From Nigrospora sphaerica (taxonomy: Eukaryota > Ascomycota > Sordariomycetes > Amphisphaeriales > Apiosporaceae): a stretch of DNA of 64,000 nucleotides. This document shows, piece by piece, positions 1-10,960 of this stretch. The stretch lies in the NCBI GenBank assembly GCA_018287875.1, contig JAGVVL010000013.1:4092001-4156000 (forward strand), in the 5' to 3' direction. Position numbers and translations under genes: made by a program. Position 1 is the stretch's first letter; the number at the start of each line of letters is the position of its first letter. The notes under the pieces are model-generated. The model saw nothing but the letters and a program-made list of their open reading frames with translations, searched no databases and had not been told where the DNA came from.

Positions 1-1267
1 TCTTCTCGCCTGTTCTCGCTTCATGCCCCGGCGTAGCATGTCTCGCGATCCAAAGTGTTCACCATCTTGGCGCGGCGAGCGGCAAAGGTAGTCGGGGACT
101 ATTATTACATGGGGTACCCTTTATGGGAGACGGATGTCACCCTCTGTTCAAGTCAGACAACCACCACCCCTTTGTTCTCCTGGGCCTGTTGGTACCCTGA
201 GCCATCTGTCGGTCACGATGCAATAGTGCTGTGGGAAAGGGGAAAAAAAGCAGCGGGCTACCGCCTTTCCTAGCCAGACTCACCACCAGCCGAGGCGCCC
301 ACACAGCCTACTCCCTCCCTGGCGATATCGAGTCATGAGATCTCCATTCCTGCGCTGGGTGGCGGGTGGGGACTGGACGGTGGATGAGCGGATCGGTAGG
401 GGGCATCCCTGCGACGTAGTACTTAGTAGGGCCCGCACACCTTGGCGGGCGGTCGTTACCGCGTCGCGGACGATCGACACGGATCATCGGAGCGGAGATA
501 ATCGAAACTTGGCCAGGGGTTTACTTGGTCCTAAACCGCCCGTGCCGCCCCTAGTTGGTAAGCGTTCAGAGGGCTTGTCTAGTCATTCGGCATCTATGGC
601 CCCCCCCCCACGTGGGCCAACATCCTGGCCCCGCCCAACGGCCGCCGATACAACCGCATCGTACATCAGCACATGCAAAGGACGAGTCTAGAACCCGTTG
701 CGCTCGGTTCTCGGGTGGTTGCGAGAAGAACTGAGCTTGCTTGGCGTCCAGTCGGCCGAGCGGCAGGGCAACACAGGTCTTCTGCATTTACCTGAGACGT
801 AATGCATAAGCGAGCACCCTCAGATATTTGGAGCAAGCTTTGTCCGACCGCCCAGGTGACTTGGACGCTGAGACGTCTCCTCCGAGAGCCTCGGAGCTCG
901 GCACAAATCAATGAGCAGCCACTGGCACAACTCTGTCACTTTGGTTACTCGATCGGCATATACCTATGTCAGCATGGCTTTCCGGATCGCCATGACTAAG
1001 TATTGCAAGCATCCTTTCGGGGGGCAGTGTGGTACAGGCGGAGCGGCAGGATCGACACTGCGTATTACTAGGTTTTGGTTGCCAAAGGGTAATCGATAAG
1101 GGAGATTCCAGGTTCTATTGTGTATTCATGTTCTAAGCCTCGCATACTCACTTCAGTCTACCTTTATATATTGTGCAATACACGCGATGGAAGACAAAAA
1201 GTCCCCGGTTGATACAGCCTTCAAGGCGGTTTTCTTTTTCTTTTTTTCGGCAAGATAAGTACCTAAG
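1..1267. other. No recognisable gene
   Basis: Only short overlapping open frames without family resemblance or codon coherence are present. No splice-supported gene, tRNA or repeat was recognised. The stretch lies downstream of the O-methyltransferase pseudogene. Confidence 0.6.
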
Positions 1268-2419
1268 TTACACAGGCAGAATCTCGATGACGGCCGATGT
1301 TGAATTCTTGTGCCTAGCCAGGGATGGAACACGGAGGCCAGCCTGGGCCGCGATTTCGCTAAACATCTTTTCGTTGCGTCTTTTGCCCGCAAAGTTCATC
1401 ATCCATATGTCCGACGCCCCAATGCTCACCGACGGCTCGTCAGGCAGAACGTTCTCCGAGATGAGAATGCGCGAGTCATCGGCGCAGGCAACGCGGAGGG
1501 CGTGGAGGATCTTGACCACGTCTTCATCCGGTCAGTCGTTCAGGACGCGCCGGATGTAGTAGACGAGAGCTCTTACATGACAGCGGCTTAGCTACGTCCC
1601 AAGTCCGTTGGTTTTCCTGGTTTGCGGGGAAGATCGACATACCTTTACCGGTTGCGCGTCAAATAAGCTGTGAGGAATCTTCTGCACGTCCGTGAGGACC
1701 CCCGCTGCCTCGGCGACGGCCTCCTTGATGACAGGCGGCCGGTCCTCGAGCACGCACTGGGCCGCCGGAATCTTGGGGTTCTCATCCAGGATGGCCTTGA
1801 TGGCCTGGCCCTTGCCGCCGCCGACGTCGACCAGGCGCACCTGGGTCGGGCTGCCGCTAGAATCGACGTACTCGGCAAGCCAGGTGGAATCATAGATACC
1901 CGTGATCGGCATATCGCCTAGCACAAAGGTCATGGTGGTGTTGAAGGCAATTTGCTACTTCTCGGACAAGAGCTGTAGGACCTCGTAGAAGGTCTTGTCC
2001 GGGTGGCCGGCGGAGAAGCCGAAAGGCGTGAGGGTAGACTTCTGCGGCTCGGCGGCGCCGTTGAGCTCGAAGAAGTCGGGCCAGCGCGTGGCCGAGCCAA
2101 GGAAGACGTCAAAGAGGTAGGGAAACCAGAAGGCGGCCTTGGGCGTCTGGAGGAACTTGGACACTTCGCCATGGCCGATGTGGCCGGGCGCCAGCGCCCT
2201 CAGCACGTCGACGGCGACGAGGTAGTTCGGGAAGCGCTCCAGAAGCTGCACGTCAACCTTCGTCGCGGCCGCCAGGTCCGCAAGCGCAATGCCCGTGTCT
2301 GGGATCGCCTCAAAGACCTTGTACTCGTTCAGGGCCCTGACCACGCTCATCTCCACCATGGAGTAAAGGTAGACATGGACTGGTGTCTCAGAGGGATGCC
2401 GGAACGTGGAAATCGACAT
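1268..2419 (-). pseudogene. COMT-like O-methyltransferase pseudogene
   Basis: This is a broken SAM-dependent O-methyltransferase of the fungal COMT-like class, which methylates hydroxyl groups of secondary metabolites. The N-terminal dimerisation/winged-helix part is read from 2419 to about 1955. The SAM-binding motif VDVGGGKGQA and the following Rossmann segment lie at 1933-1645. The C-terminal part with the MNFAGKRRNEKMF segment lies at 1519-1268. An in-frame TAG (about 1952-1954) separates the first two blocks, which share a frame. An apparent intron starting gtatgtc follows at about 1643. After it, the conserved 'LNDWPDE' segment reads LND-stop-PDE, so the Trp codon has become TGA (about 1524). 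The gene sits next to the enoyl reductase and PKS-NRPS remnants and was probably a tailoring enzyme of that cluster. The family call is strong; the exact intron borders are inferred. Confidence 0.8.
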
Positions 2420-3519
2420 GGTGACGCTGCACGAAGGGTGCTGCAGGGGGGAACAGAGCTAACAGACAACGGGATAGGGACAGCAGCATCCAGTTTTTCC
2501 AGCCACGAGTTTTCCGTGAATATTATACACGGAAAATCGGCGTTCCGCTCGCCGGGAGTCTCCAACTCCGGATGCGGACAGTAAGGAGCGGGCTTGAAAC
2601 CTCGGACAGCATGAGCCTCGCACCACTTGACCACGGCCCCGAATTATTTCGCCGGGACAACAATGCGGCTGTATAGGCCCGGCAATGATCCACAGTCTGA
2701 CGTCGGCCTCCGATTGGACCTCCCTCACCGAGCCCCAGCGGTTTTCGTCTCGTCTCCTTAGTGAGGAATGGCAATACAATGCCTCGGCACCCACTCTTTT
2801 TCCTCATTTCGAACCCCGAAAAGCTCCGCATGCTGACGAGGTCTCCACATAAGTAGTCTTAACCACATCTTCCCGCCCTCATGGTTTTGGTGAGATTTAA
2901 AAATGTAGAGTGTAGCCGTGAACAGGGACCTCATTGGCTAGCGCCGGGCTATGTAGTGATCGGCGTTCGTATCTCGCTGAATCTTCACTATTTTCAATCT
3001 CTGTAGCGGCAGTAGTAACGACGTCCGAACCCACTCACATGCTGTTCGGCATGTGCCGTCCACCTCTCGTGATGGTGTCAGTCTCTTCTAATTTTGCGCA
3101 ATTCGCAAGTGACAGAAACCAGGACTAGCGAGGAGAAGTCATACACGCGTAGGAAAGCCACAGTTTAGGTTGATACAACGATTCACTCAGAATCATGTTG
3201 TCTCTTCTTGCCATGTTTCGCATAAAGGGAGGGCAAACTTTGAAAGCAACAACTGTTTGCCCATTGCCTCACCAGAGCGCACGAGGGCTTTTGTTTAAGT
3301 GCGAGCCAGTAACCAATGGTGAACTGTATGTCGTGCATTTCCCTGGGGCCACAACGGTGATGAAATGTGTTCGATTCCGGGTTCAGTAGCAATTTTGTGT
3401 CGTTGTCCCTGCGTTGAGCGATTTAAGAACACGTTTTTTAAGCGACAGCGCTGGAAAAACGTGAGACAGTTCCTGTGGTGTAGCCACCTTCTTTATTGAG
3501 ATAACATAACTGCGACACC
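2420..3519. other. Intergenic, nothing recognised
   Basis: This is the probable promoter of the minus-strand O-methyltransferase followed by sequence with no coherent ORF. I see no transposon ends or RNA gene. Confidence 0.5.
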
Positions 3520-4194
3520 TTACTCCATCATGTAGATAAGCTTCTTACCTGAAACCTTGCCATCTCTAATGTCTTGCATTCCTTGCAGAATGCCTTCGAG
3601 CCCGCCTTTCCGCGCCAACAAGTCCGGTGTCCGCACCAAGCCCTTCTCGAGCAACTGGCTGATAAGAACGACCATTTCGCGACCGAACTTCTCCAACGGT
3701 TTGTTCTCGGGCTTGTATTGTGGCTCGGGCCAGCGCACCTCGCCCAGCAGGTTGGGGCCAACGACGAAGTCGGCCTTGATGACCTTGGGCGTCTGGGTGA
3801 TGACCTCGCTGTAGGGCTCAAGCGTGACGTAGCGGCCGCCGGTGCGGCTGAGGAACTGGTAGCAGAACTGCATGCTGCCCGTGTTGGAGATGCAATCGAC
3901 GGCCCAGCGCAAGCCGTACTTGGTGAGGGCCTTGATGTTGGCGACAGTGTCGTCGGTCCTCTACTCGAGCACGTGGTCGGGGCCGAAGCTGCGCGCGTAG
4001 TCGAAGTTGTGCGGCGAACATGTGGTGATGACCTCGAAGCCGGCGAGCTTGAGCAGCTGGATGATGCACACACCCGTCGATGAGGAGCCGCCGAAGACGA
4101 GGACCTGCATCGGCTTCTCAACCGGCGCGAACGGCTTCCCCGGCAGCTCCAGCGTGTGGAACAGCGCCATGCATGCCGTCGGCCAGGCGATGCC
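3520..4194 (-). pseudogene. Trans-acting enoyl reductase (LovC-like) remnant
   Basis: This is the C-terminal two thirds of a zinc-less medium-chain dehydrogenase of the LovC type. Such proteins supply enoyl reduction in trans to highly reducing fungal PKS or PKS-NRPS enzymes. Visible blocks in order are MALFHTLELPGKPF, the cofactor-binding VLVFGGSSSTGVCIIQLLKL, the family signature TCSPHNFDYARSFG, then RWAVDCISNTGSMQFCY and FVVGPNLLGEV, and the terminus VSGKKLIYMME followed by a stop. A TAG at 3961-3963 interrupts the frame where a 'D/E-Y-R' segment is expected. The N-terminal substrate and quinone-oxidoreductase-like half is missing: just upstream the reading changes to another protein (see the next feature). 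It was likely the partner of the PKS-NRPS to its right. Confidence 0.8.
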
Positions 4195-4881
4195 CAGGCG
4201 AGCTTGGACCAGCCGTGATCGAAGGCGCCGTGTGTACGATGCGATCCCTCGGAGGACAGAGCCAGATGAAGGCCTTCCTCGAAATCGACTTTGACCTCCG
4301 CCCAACCTCGGGCCAGAGTACGGATCGACGAGAAATTGGGCCCCATGTAAGGGTCCATGTTGAATGCCGAGTCACCCGGTGGGGCCGTGTAAAAGCTTCC
4401 CGGCGACTTTGCCAGGGACGTTGAATTCTACCAGGCCCTCGACGAGTCCTCGGCAATCTACCAGGACACAGTGGAGCCTTGAGTCGTGTCTTGCCACACG
4501 CCCTTGATGCCCTCGCCCGGTGTCTCGGTAACGATGGACTCGAGAAAGAAGAATTCGCGGTGCCAGGTGGACTTGTCGAGCCACAGGCCGCTAACTTGGA
4601 CCCGGAACCCGTCCTGGCTCGGCGGTTTGATGTTGCGAGTGAAGCCAACAATGATGGCAGACTGGTCTTTTTCCGACACTGCATCAAAGAGCCAGAGCCA
4701 GAGCTCGGAGCCGGTGCCGCTGATGGCGTCGACATACTTGGGGAAGGCATTGGCCTTTCCAGCTACGCACGCTTCAGTTTCAACTGGGTGCGTTACCAGG
4801 GAAGCGGAGGTAAAGTGAGATGTTCTGGTGCTCGAAATTGTTGTTGACAGACGGAGTAGTGGAAAATAGTGAGGTGGCCAT
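4190..4881 (-). pseudogene. Lipocalin/CrtC-like Diels-Alderase remnant
   Basis: This is the truncated N-terminal half of a protein resembling fungal decalin-forming Diels-Alderases (CrtC/AttH-like, lipocalin-type fold). The start chosen is the ATG at 4881 (MATSLFSTTPSVNNNFEHQ). The frame then shifts near 4800 to the segment FPKYVDAISGTGSELWLWLF, which is followed by DAVSEKDQSAIIVGF. Later blocks include FNMDPYMGPNFSS and GAFDHGWSKLAW. Stops occur at about 4458 and 4425, and there are several frame changes. The reading ends near 4190, exactly where the enoyl reductase begins, so the two half-genes seem fused by a deletion. Family assignment rests on recalled family features and is moderate. 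Alternatives are another AttH/CrtC-fold protein of unknown role. Confidence 0.5.
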
Positions 4882-5487
4882 GGTGTTGGCTGCGAGAGAA
4901 TGCTTGGAACTAGAAGGATGGGGACAAAACCTAGACTGACTGAGGGCAAGCAAATCAAGACGATTGGGCATCCATAAAGTCCCCAACATCGTCAGCGGTA
5001 GAGGAAGCTGGGAATGGGCATGCCACCGAATAACTCCGGTCCCACAACAACATGTTGGAGCGGACCCGAAATGCAGCTGTAAGCTTTTACGCCGGAGTCC
5101 AGACCCGAAAGGATCCGCTTCCCCTGGCCCGAATACGAAGCCGATTGGTGGGGCCCCTTCATTCTGACGGTCTGACGGCCTGATAACCTTGCACGGCTCC
5201 AGCCTGCTCTGCCTACCCGAGACGCCCCGATACTTTCACGCGGACGGCCGGCGCCGACATGGTGCTCGGGGTTCACTCGATGTTGCCCAAACAGCCGTAT
5301 AGCTTTAATAATTTATATAGGCGCTTTAATCCATCTCTTCTCTCTCGAACATGAGAAGATGTCAGAAGATGTGTGGCCAATCCTCCATCCTCGGTTCAAC
5401 ACAAGCCCATGTCTTCGTAGCTCTGCTCTTCTAGCCAGGCAGCTCAACTCCTCCTCCTCGAAGACTACCCCCACATCTCACGCCCAT
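4882..5487. promoter_or_regulatory. Former divergent promoter
   Basis: This gap separates the minus-strand Diels-Alderase-like remnant from the plus-strand PKS-NRPS start, so it once served as a bidirectional promoter. A TA-rich stretch near 5305-5320 (TTTAATAATTTATATAGG) lies about 170 bp before the PKS start codon and could have been a TATA region. No transcription-factor site is claimed. Confidence 0.4.
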
Positions 5488-6116
5488 AATGAGCGCCCAA
5501 GAGCCCATCGCCGTTGTCGGCAGTGCGTGACGCTTCCCTGGTGACACGGATACGCCGTCGAAGCTATGGGAGCTTCTCCGGTCTTCCTGCGATCTACTGC
5601 GCCAGGCCCCCCGAGCGGTATGATGCCGACGCCCACAACCATGAAAACGGCAAACACCACGGTGCTACCAATGTGCGCCACGCCTACTTTCTGAACGAGG
5701 ACCGGGCCAAGTTCGACAGTGGCTTCTTCAACATCCAGGCAGGCGAGGCCGAGGCTATAGGTCCGCAGCAGCGGATGCTGATGGAGACGGTATACGACTC
5801 TCTGTGTTCGGCCGGACAGACGATCGAGGGCCTGCGCGGTTCGCAGACCTCGGTCTTTGTCGGCCTCATGTGCGACGATTGGGCCGGCCTGATGGCGCAC
5901 GACATGGAGACGTACCCTCAGTACGGCGCTACCGGTGCGGCCCGGAGCACAATGTCGAACCGTATCTCCTACTACTTCGATTGGCACGGCCCAGCATGAC
6001 CATCGACACGGCCTGCTCGTCGAGTCTGCTTGCCGTGCACCAGGCCATACAGACTCTGCACAGGGGCGAGTCGGAGGTGGCTGTGGCTACCGGCACGAAT
6101 CTGATCCTGACCCCTG

Positions 6117-6175
6117 GTATGAGTTTCCCGCCCTACTTGATCCGCCTCGGCGTACCGCTAACCGCCTTTTTCCAG
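6117..6175 (+). other. PKS intron 1
   Basis: This 59-bp GT-AG intron (gtatgag...tttttccag) has a CTAAC branch site. Removing it joins LILTPA to [13 protein letters not shown] in frame, matching the KS family pattern. Confidence 0.8.
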
Positions 6176-6813
6176 CCATGTTCGTTGCCGAGAGCAACTT
6201 GTCCATGTTGTCCCCCCAAGTTAGGTCAAGGATGTGGGACAAGGACGTGAACAGCTATGCGCGTGGCGAGGGTCTCGTGGCCGTCGTGCTCAAGACGCTG
6301 AGCGCCGCGATCCGTAACGGCGACCACATAGAGTGTGTATTTAGTGACACTGGCGTGAACCAGGACGGACGTACCCCTGGTCTCACGATACCTAGCGCCA
6401 AGGCGCAGGCGGCACTTATTAAGAGCACGTACGAGCGCGCTGGTCTGGACATCGGCCGGCCTGAGGACCGTCCTCAGTTCTTCCACGCGCACGGCACTAG
6501 ACTCCCGCTGGCGACCCGCAAGAGGCAGAGGCCGTCTCGACGGCCTTTTACGGGAAGGGTTCCCATGATGACAAGCTCTGGGTAGGCTCCATCAAGACCA
6601 TCATCGGACACACCGGAGGCGCGGCTGGTCTGGCCAGTCTGATTGGTACCTCGTTGGCGCTGCAGCACGGCGTCATCCCGCCCAACATGCACTTCAAGAC
6701 GCTCAACCCGAAGCTCAAGCCGTTTTACACCCACTTGCAAGTCCCGAAAAAGTGCATCCCGTGGCCCGAGACTAAGCCTGGCCAGCCACGCCGCGCCAGC
6801 ATTAACATTTTCG

Positions 6814-6883
6814 GTACGTGCTCGATCCCCCGTCTCCCCATCGCCACTTTCCTGTACATACTAGGTGCTGACGGACCATGCAG
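6814..6883 (+). other. PKS intron 2
   Basis: This 70-bp intron (gtacgtg...catgcag) has CTGAC upstream of the acceptor. Splicing recreates the conserved [13 protein letters not shown] segment at the end of the KS domain. Confidence 0.85.
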
Positions 6884-8843
6884 GCTTTGGTGGCACCAAC
6901 GCCCACGCCATCCTCGAGGCGTACGAGCCGCCTAGAAATCGCGTGCCGGCGCCGATGGGGGCCCTGTTCACGCCCCTGACCTTTTCGGCCGCCAGCGAAG
7001 CGTCGCTCCGCGCCATGCTCTAGTCGTACGTGGGCTTCCTGGCAACGACGAAGCAGAAGACGCTGCACGACCTCGCCTACACGCTGCAGCACCGGAGGTC
7101 GACTCTGTCCTACCGTGTGGCCGTCGCGGCGCCGACGGTGACGGACGCGCGCGCCGCCCTTGAGGCCGTGCTGAGCAGCGACAAGACCAGTTCCAGCAGC
7201 ACGCGTCAGATCAGCGCCAAGGCAGCGCCGCGGATCCCCAGCGTCTTCACGGGCCAGGGCGCGCAATGGGCGCGCATGGGGGCCAAACTGCTCGAGACGT
7301 CGCCCTTCGTCTTCCAGCGTCTCGCCCAGCTGGACCAGTTCCTGGCCGAGAGCACCGCCAGCGACGCCCCGACCTGGCGCCTGCGCGACATGATCCTGAC
7401 CGAGCCGGCCGTGTCACGCATGGGCGAAGCCGCCATCTCGCAGCCGCTCTGCACCGCCTTGCAGATTGTGCTGGTCGACCTGCTGCGCTGCGCCGGCGTC
7501 AAGCTGAACGCCATCGTGGGCCACTCGTCGGGCGAGATCGGCGCCGCCTATGCTGCTGGTCTGCTCTCCGACGCCGACGCCCTCCGCGTCGCCTACTACC
7601 GTGGCTTGTACGCCAAGCTGGCCAAGTCGCCCAATGGCGGAAAAGGCTCCATGATGGCCGTCGGAACCACTTTCGAGGATGCTACCGAGTTCTGCGAGCT
7701 CGAGTGGTTCCATGGCAGGATTCAGGTCGCTGCACGAAACTCGGACTCCAGCATCACCTTGTCCGGTGACGAGGACGCCATCGACGAGGCCGTCATCATC
7801 TTTCAGGACGAAGGCAAGTTCGCTCGCAAGCTCAAGTTCGATACCGCCTATCACTCCTCTCATGTGGTCCCTTGCTTGGAGCCGTACCGGGCGGCCATGG
7901 AGAAGTGTGGCATCGAAGGGGGCGTGGCTACCGGGGTCAAGTGGTACTCGAGCGTGTACGAGAAGACGCTCATGACGCACAAGAAGATGGGCCCGCAGTA
8001 CTGGGTCGACAAAATGGTCAACGCCGTTCTATTCTCGCCCGCCGTCGGCGAGGCCTGGAACGCGAGCGGCCCGTTCGACCTCGCTATCGAGGTGGGACCC
8101 GCGTCCGTTCTGAAAACGCTGGCTCTCGACAGCATCGAGTCGGTTGCCGGACAGAAGCCTCCCTACACGGGCGTGCTGGCCCGCGGCAAAGATTACGTGC
8201 AGGAGTTCCACTGCCCTTGGCTACATCTGGACACAGCTGGGGCCGGGCTCGGTCGACTTCAGCTCGTTCCAGCGCGGCGTCGGGCTCCGAGGCCATCGGC
8301 CGCTTCCTGCCGAACCTTCCTAAGTACCCCTTCGATCACGCGCGCCATTTCATGGCCCTGTCGCGTTCTACGGGCCTTCACAAGGCGGCCAATGACCCGA
8401 TCCACCCCCTCTTGGGCAAGCGTTGCACCGAGAGGGAGACGTCGCAGAGCGTGGCGTGGCGCAACATTCTCGACGTGAAGGAGATCCCCTGGCTGACGGG
8501 CCATAAGATCCAGGGCCAGATGGTTTTCCCCGCCACTGGGTACATCTCCATGGCCATCGAAGCCATCAGCCACCTTGCTGGGAACGAGGAAATGAGCTTC
8601 TTCTAGCTGCGGAGCCTCCAAATCGTGAAGGCTCTGACTTTCAACGACGAAGACTCCAAGGTGGAGGTCCTCTTCGAGCTCCAAGCGATCAAGCGGTCCA
8701 AGGACGAGATCTTGGCCGATTTTGCCATTTACTCGGGCGCACCATATGATAAAAGCCCGTGACAGCCCTACTTAAGTGGTACCCACGACGCCGTTCTGAA
8801 ATTGGAAGGCTTCGCTAAGGCTTGCCCCCAATTGATATACAGA

Positions 8844-8868
8844 AATTCGAAGGCTTCGCCTTCGAATT
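8844..8868. repeat. Perfect 11-bp-arm palindrome
   Basis: AATTCGAAGGC, a 3-base loop TTC, then its exact reverse complement GCCTTCGAATT. It could form a hairpin. It lies between the PKS break point and the tandem repeat and may belong to a small inserted element. Confidence 0.8.
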
Positions 8869-8876
8869 AAAGAAAC

Positions 8877-8991
8877 GCGCACACGTAAGAGGGCACACAC
8901 GTAAGAGGGCACACACGTAAGAGGGCACACACGTAAGAGGGCACACACGCAAGAGGGCACACGTAAGAGGGCACGTAAGGCACGTAAGTAA
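8877..8991. repeat. 16-bp tandem repeat
   Basis: About six copies of a 16-bp unit containing GGCACACACGTAAGAG occur, with conserved GTAAGAGG words at 8885, 8901, 8917, 8933 and 8963 and a variant GCAAGAGG at 8949. Spacing decays at the right end into GCACGTAAGG fragments. This is a minisatellite at the junction between the PKS remnant and the inserted transposons; no coding meaning is evident. Confidence 0.9.
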
Positions 8992-9025
8992 GCGACATGT
9001 TTATTCCACTACTTAAGTAAGTTTA

Positions 9026-10958
9026 AGCTAGGGGGTCGATCAAGGGACAGGCCCATCAAACCGCCACGCGTCTGGCGACAGTTTAAGGTGTTTCTTTTTT
9101 GCTTCAACACCGAATATATCAACCACCTACGGTTACATTTATTTAGAAGTCATACCATTCGAATTGCCACATTCTGTTCTTTCGTTTGATATCTATTATT
9201 ATAGATGAATTGCAGCTGGCTGCCGCTCTCCTCCAAGTCTGCCAAGGAGATTCCATCCGGTCTGTCGCCAAGCAATACAGAGTCTCTAGACACTACCTCA
9301 TGTCTCGTTTCGAGTGCAAGCCTCTTAAACGCACTGCTCAAAGGCATCGTCAAGCCCTCAGTGAGGTCCAGGAGCACTGGCTGGTCCAGTGGGTGTTGCT
9401 CCAGGTCAGACTTGGCTGGGCTCCTCAGCACAACCGCTTCAAGCTCTTCGCGCAGTCAATTATCTGTCAGTCCGGCAGCAGCCACACCATCGGAGATAGG
9501 TGGTATCGCCGTTTTTTTAGGCGCTGGCCGCAGCTGAAGACCATGCTCTCAAGGGGAATGGATTTCCAGCGCGTTAACAGCGCCACACGCGAAAACATCG
9601 AGGAGTTCTTCTCGAGGCTGAACGAGGAGCGCATCCGCGATATCCCTAAGGAGCACACATGGAACTTTGACGAGGTTGGAGCTCAGATCGGCCTTAGAGA
9701 CTGCCCTTTTGTTATCAGACTATCTGCTCTCACGAAGTTCTTCACTTTAGACACCACGAGAGGCGAGTGGACGACGTCTCTGGAGTCTGTCTCTGCAGCT
9801 GGCCGAGCCCTGTCTCCCCTAGTCATCTTTAAGGGAAGGCAGGTCCAACAGCAATGGTTTACCACTCAATCAGACAACGAGGACTTCGCAGACTGGCAAT
9901 TTGAAGCCTCAGAGGCCGGCTGGACCTCCAATTCAATTGCCCTGCGCTGGCTGAGACAGGTGTTCTTACCACAGACTACTCCAGACGACCCCAAGCAGTG
10001 GCGCCACCTTATACTCGACAGCCATGCCAGCCACTGCAGCGAGGAGTTCATATTGGAGTGTTTTAAGGCTAAGGTCTGGCTGAACTTCCTTCCGGCACAC
10101 ACCTCGCAGGTCCTCCAGCCTCTAGACCTTGGCCCCTTTTCGGTGTTGAAGCGCGTGTACCGGAAACACCTTCGCTAGGCCTGCGTGTCTAGTCTAACGA
10201 TGACGCCAAAGAAACCGGAGTTCCTGGAGGCCTAGAAAAAGGCTCGGAAGGAAGCCCTGACTCCAGAGCACATTGCCACAGGCTGGAAAGCGACCGGTAT
10301 CTATCTAAAGGACCCCCTCAAGGCCATTAACAGCCGACTGGCAAGGCAAAGGGACCAGGACAGGCCGGAGGGGTCAACTTGGAGCGTTCTGCAGCTGCCA
10401 GAGGACCCCCTGCTGTCGGAGATGTCCGCTATAGACGTTAAGACCCCAAGGTCTTCAAGGCAGATACAGTACATCCATCACGAATTGCGTGTGGTTAACT
10501 CAGTGTACAGCAATGCCACCTTACACCAGGTCTTCAGGAAGACCGGAAAGGCCTTAGACCTTGCAAGCGCCGAGATCTCCAGCCTTAAGCATGAACGCGA
10601 CCAATTGGCTGCTGCTCTGGATCTCCAGAAGCCCCAAAAACGTCGCAAGGTCCAGAAACCTGCTCAAGAGCGATTCGTGACCATGCTAGACGTTCGCAAA
10701 GTCAAGGAGGACTTGGCGACACCTGGTGGTGAGGCTGGTGCGGTCACTGCGCAGTCGCCATCGATCGCGTCGGGAAGTTCGGTTGCAGAAAGCATTTCTG
10801 ACATAGAGGAGAAGATAACAGTCTCTTTGAGCTAATCGGTCTGTCTGTATCTATTGTGGTTGTTAAGATAATTGGTTTTGTTTGCTTTAATGTTACATGG
10901 CGATGTCTTAAAACGCGTGGCGGTTTGATGGGCCTGTCCCTTGATCGACCCCCTAGCT
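9026..10958 (+). mobile_element. Pogo/Fot1-like DNA transposon, copy 1
   Basis: This is a 1.93-kb Tc1/mariner-superfamily element. Its terminal inverted repeat is about 45 bp: the left end reads AGCTAGGGGGTCGATCAAGG... and the right end is its near-exact reverse complement ending at 10,958. TA dinucleotides flank both ends (9024-9025 and 10,959-10,960), as expected for TA target duplication. It encodes one DDE transposase. It sits inside the block that splits the PKS-NRPS gene. Confidence 0.9.
9186..10835 (+). pseudogene. Pogo-like DDE transposase with two nonsense codons
   Basis: The protein starts with a helix-turn-helix (psq/CENP-B-like) region around DSIRSVAKQYRVSRHYL and continues into a DDE_1 catalytic core. 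The three acidic positions are visible: NFDEVGAQIGL, LILDSHASHCSEEF and SQVLQPLDLGPFSVLK. Two in-frame TAG codons interrupt the C-terminal part. One follows KHLR at about 10,176. The other, about 10,233, replaces Trp in 'EAWKKARKEAL'. Beyond them the same frame continues to a C-terminal region with a predicted coiled coil (ISSLKHERDQLAAAL) and a basic RRKVQKP patch, ending at TAA 10,835. The exact start codon is unclear; the frame is open from about 9186. It is probably inactive. Confidence 0.85.
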
Positions 10959-10960
10959 TA

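Larger units (their letters stand above)
5488..8762 (+). pseudogene. PKS-NRPS hybrid synthase, 5' part (KS-AT-DH), broken
   Basis: This is the N-terminal part of a highly reducing PKS of the PKS-NRPS class. The KS begins at ATG 5488 (MSAQEPIAVVGSA), followed at once by a TGA where the 'ACRFPG' Cys is expected. KS active-site motifs are visible: DTACSSSL, a damaged HGTGTP motif (about 6487-6515, one base lost) and [10 protein letters not shown]. Two introns are clear: 6117-6175 and 6814-6883, the latter restoring [13 protein letters not shown]. The AT contains FTGQGAQWARMG and GHSSGEIGAAYAAG, intact within a long frame at about 7030-8210. The DH follows with HPLLGKR and the catalytic WLTGHKIQGQMVFPATGY. 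Single-base frameshifts occur near 5993, 6498, 8205 and 8275, plus a TAG near 8604. Coding similarity stops at about 8760, where transposon DNA begins. It would have made a polyketide chain for condensation with an amino acid. Confidence 0.9.

Noticed and set aside
8877..8991. Tandem repeat considered as a CRISPR-like array
   Set aside because: Units abut with no spacers, and the context is a eukaryotic genome with spliceosomal introns. It is a minisatellite.
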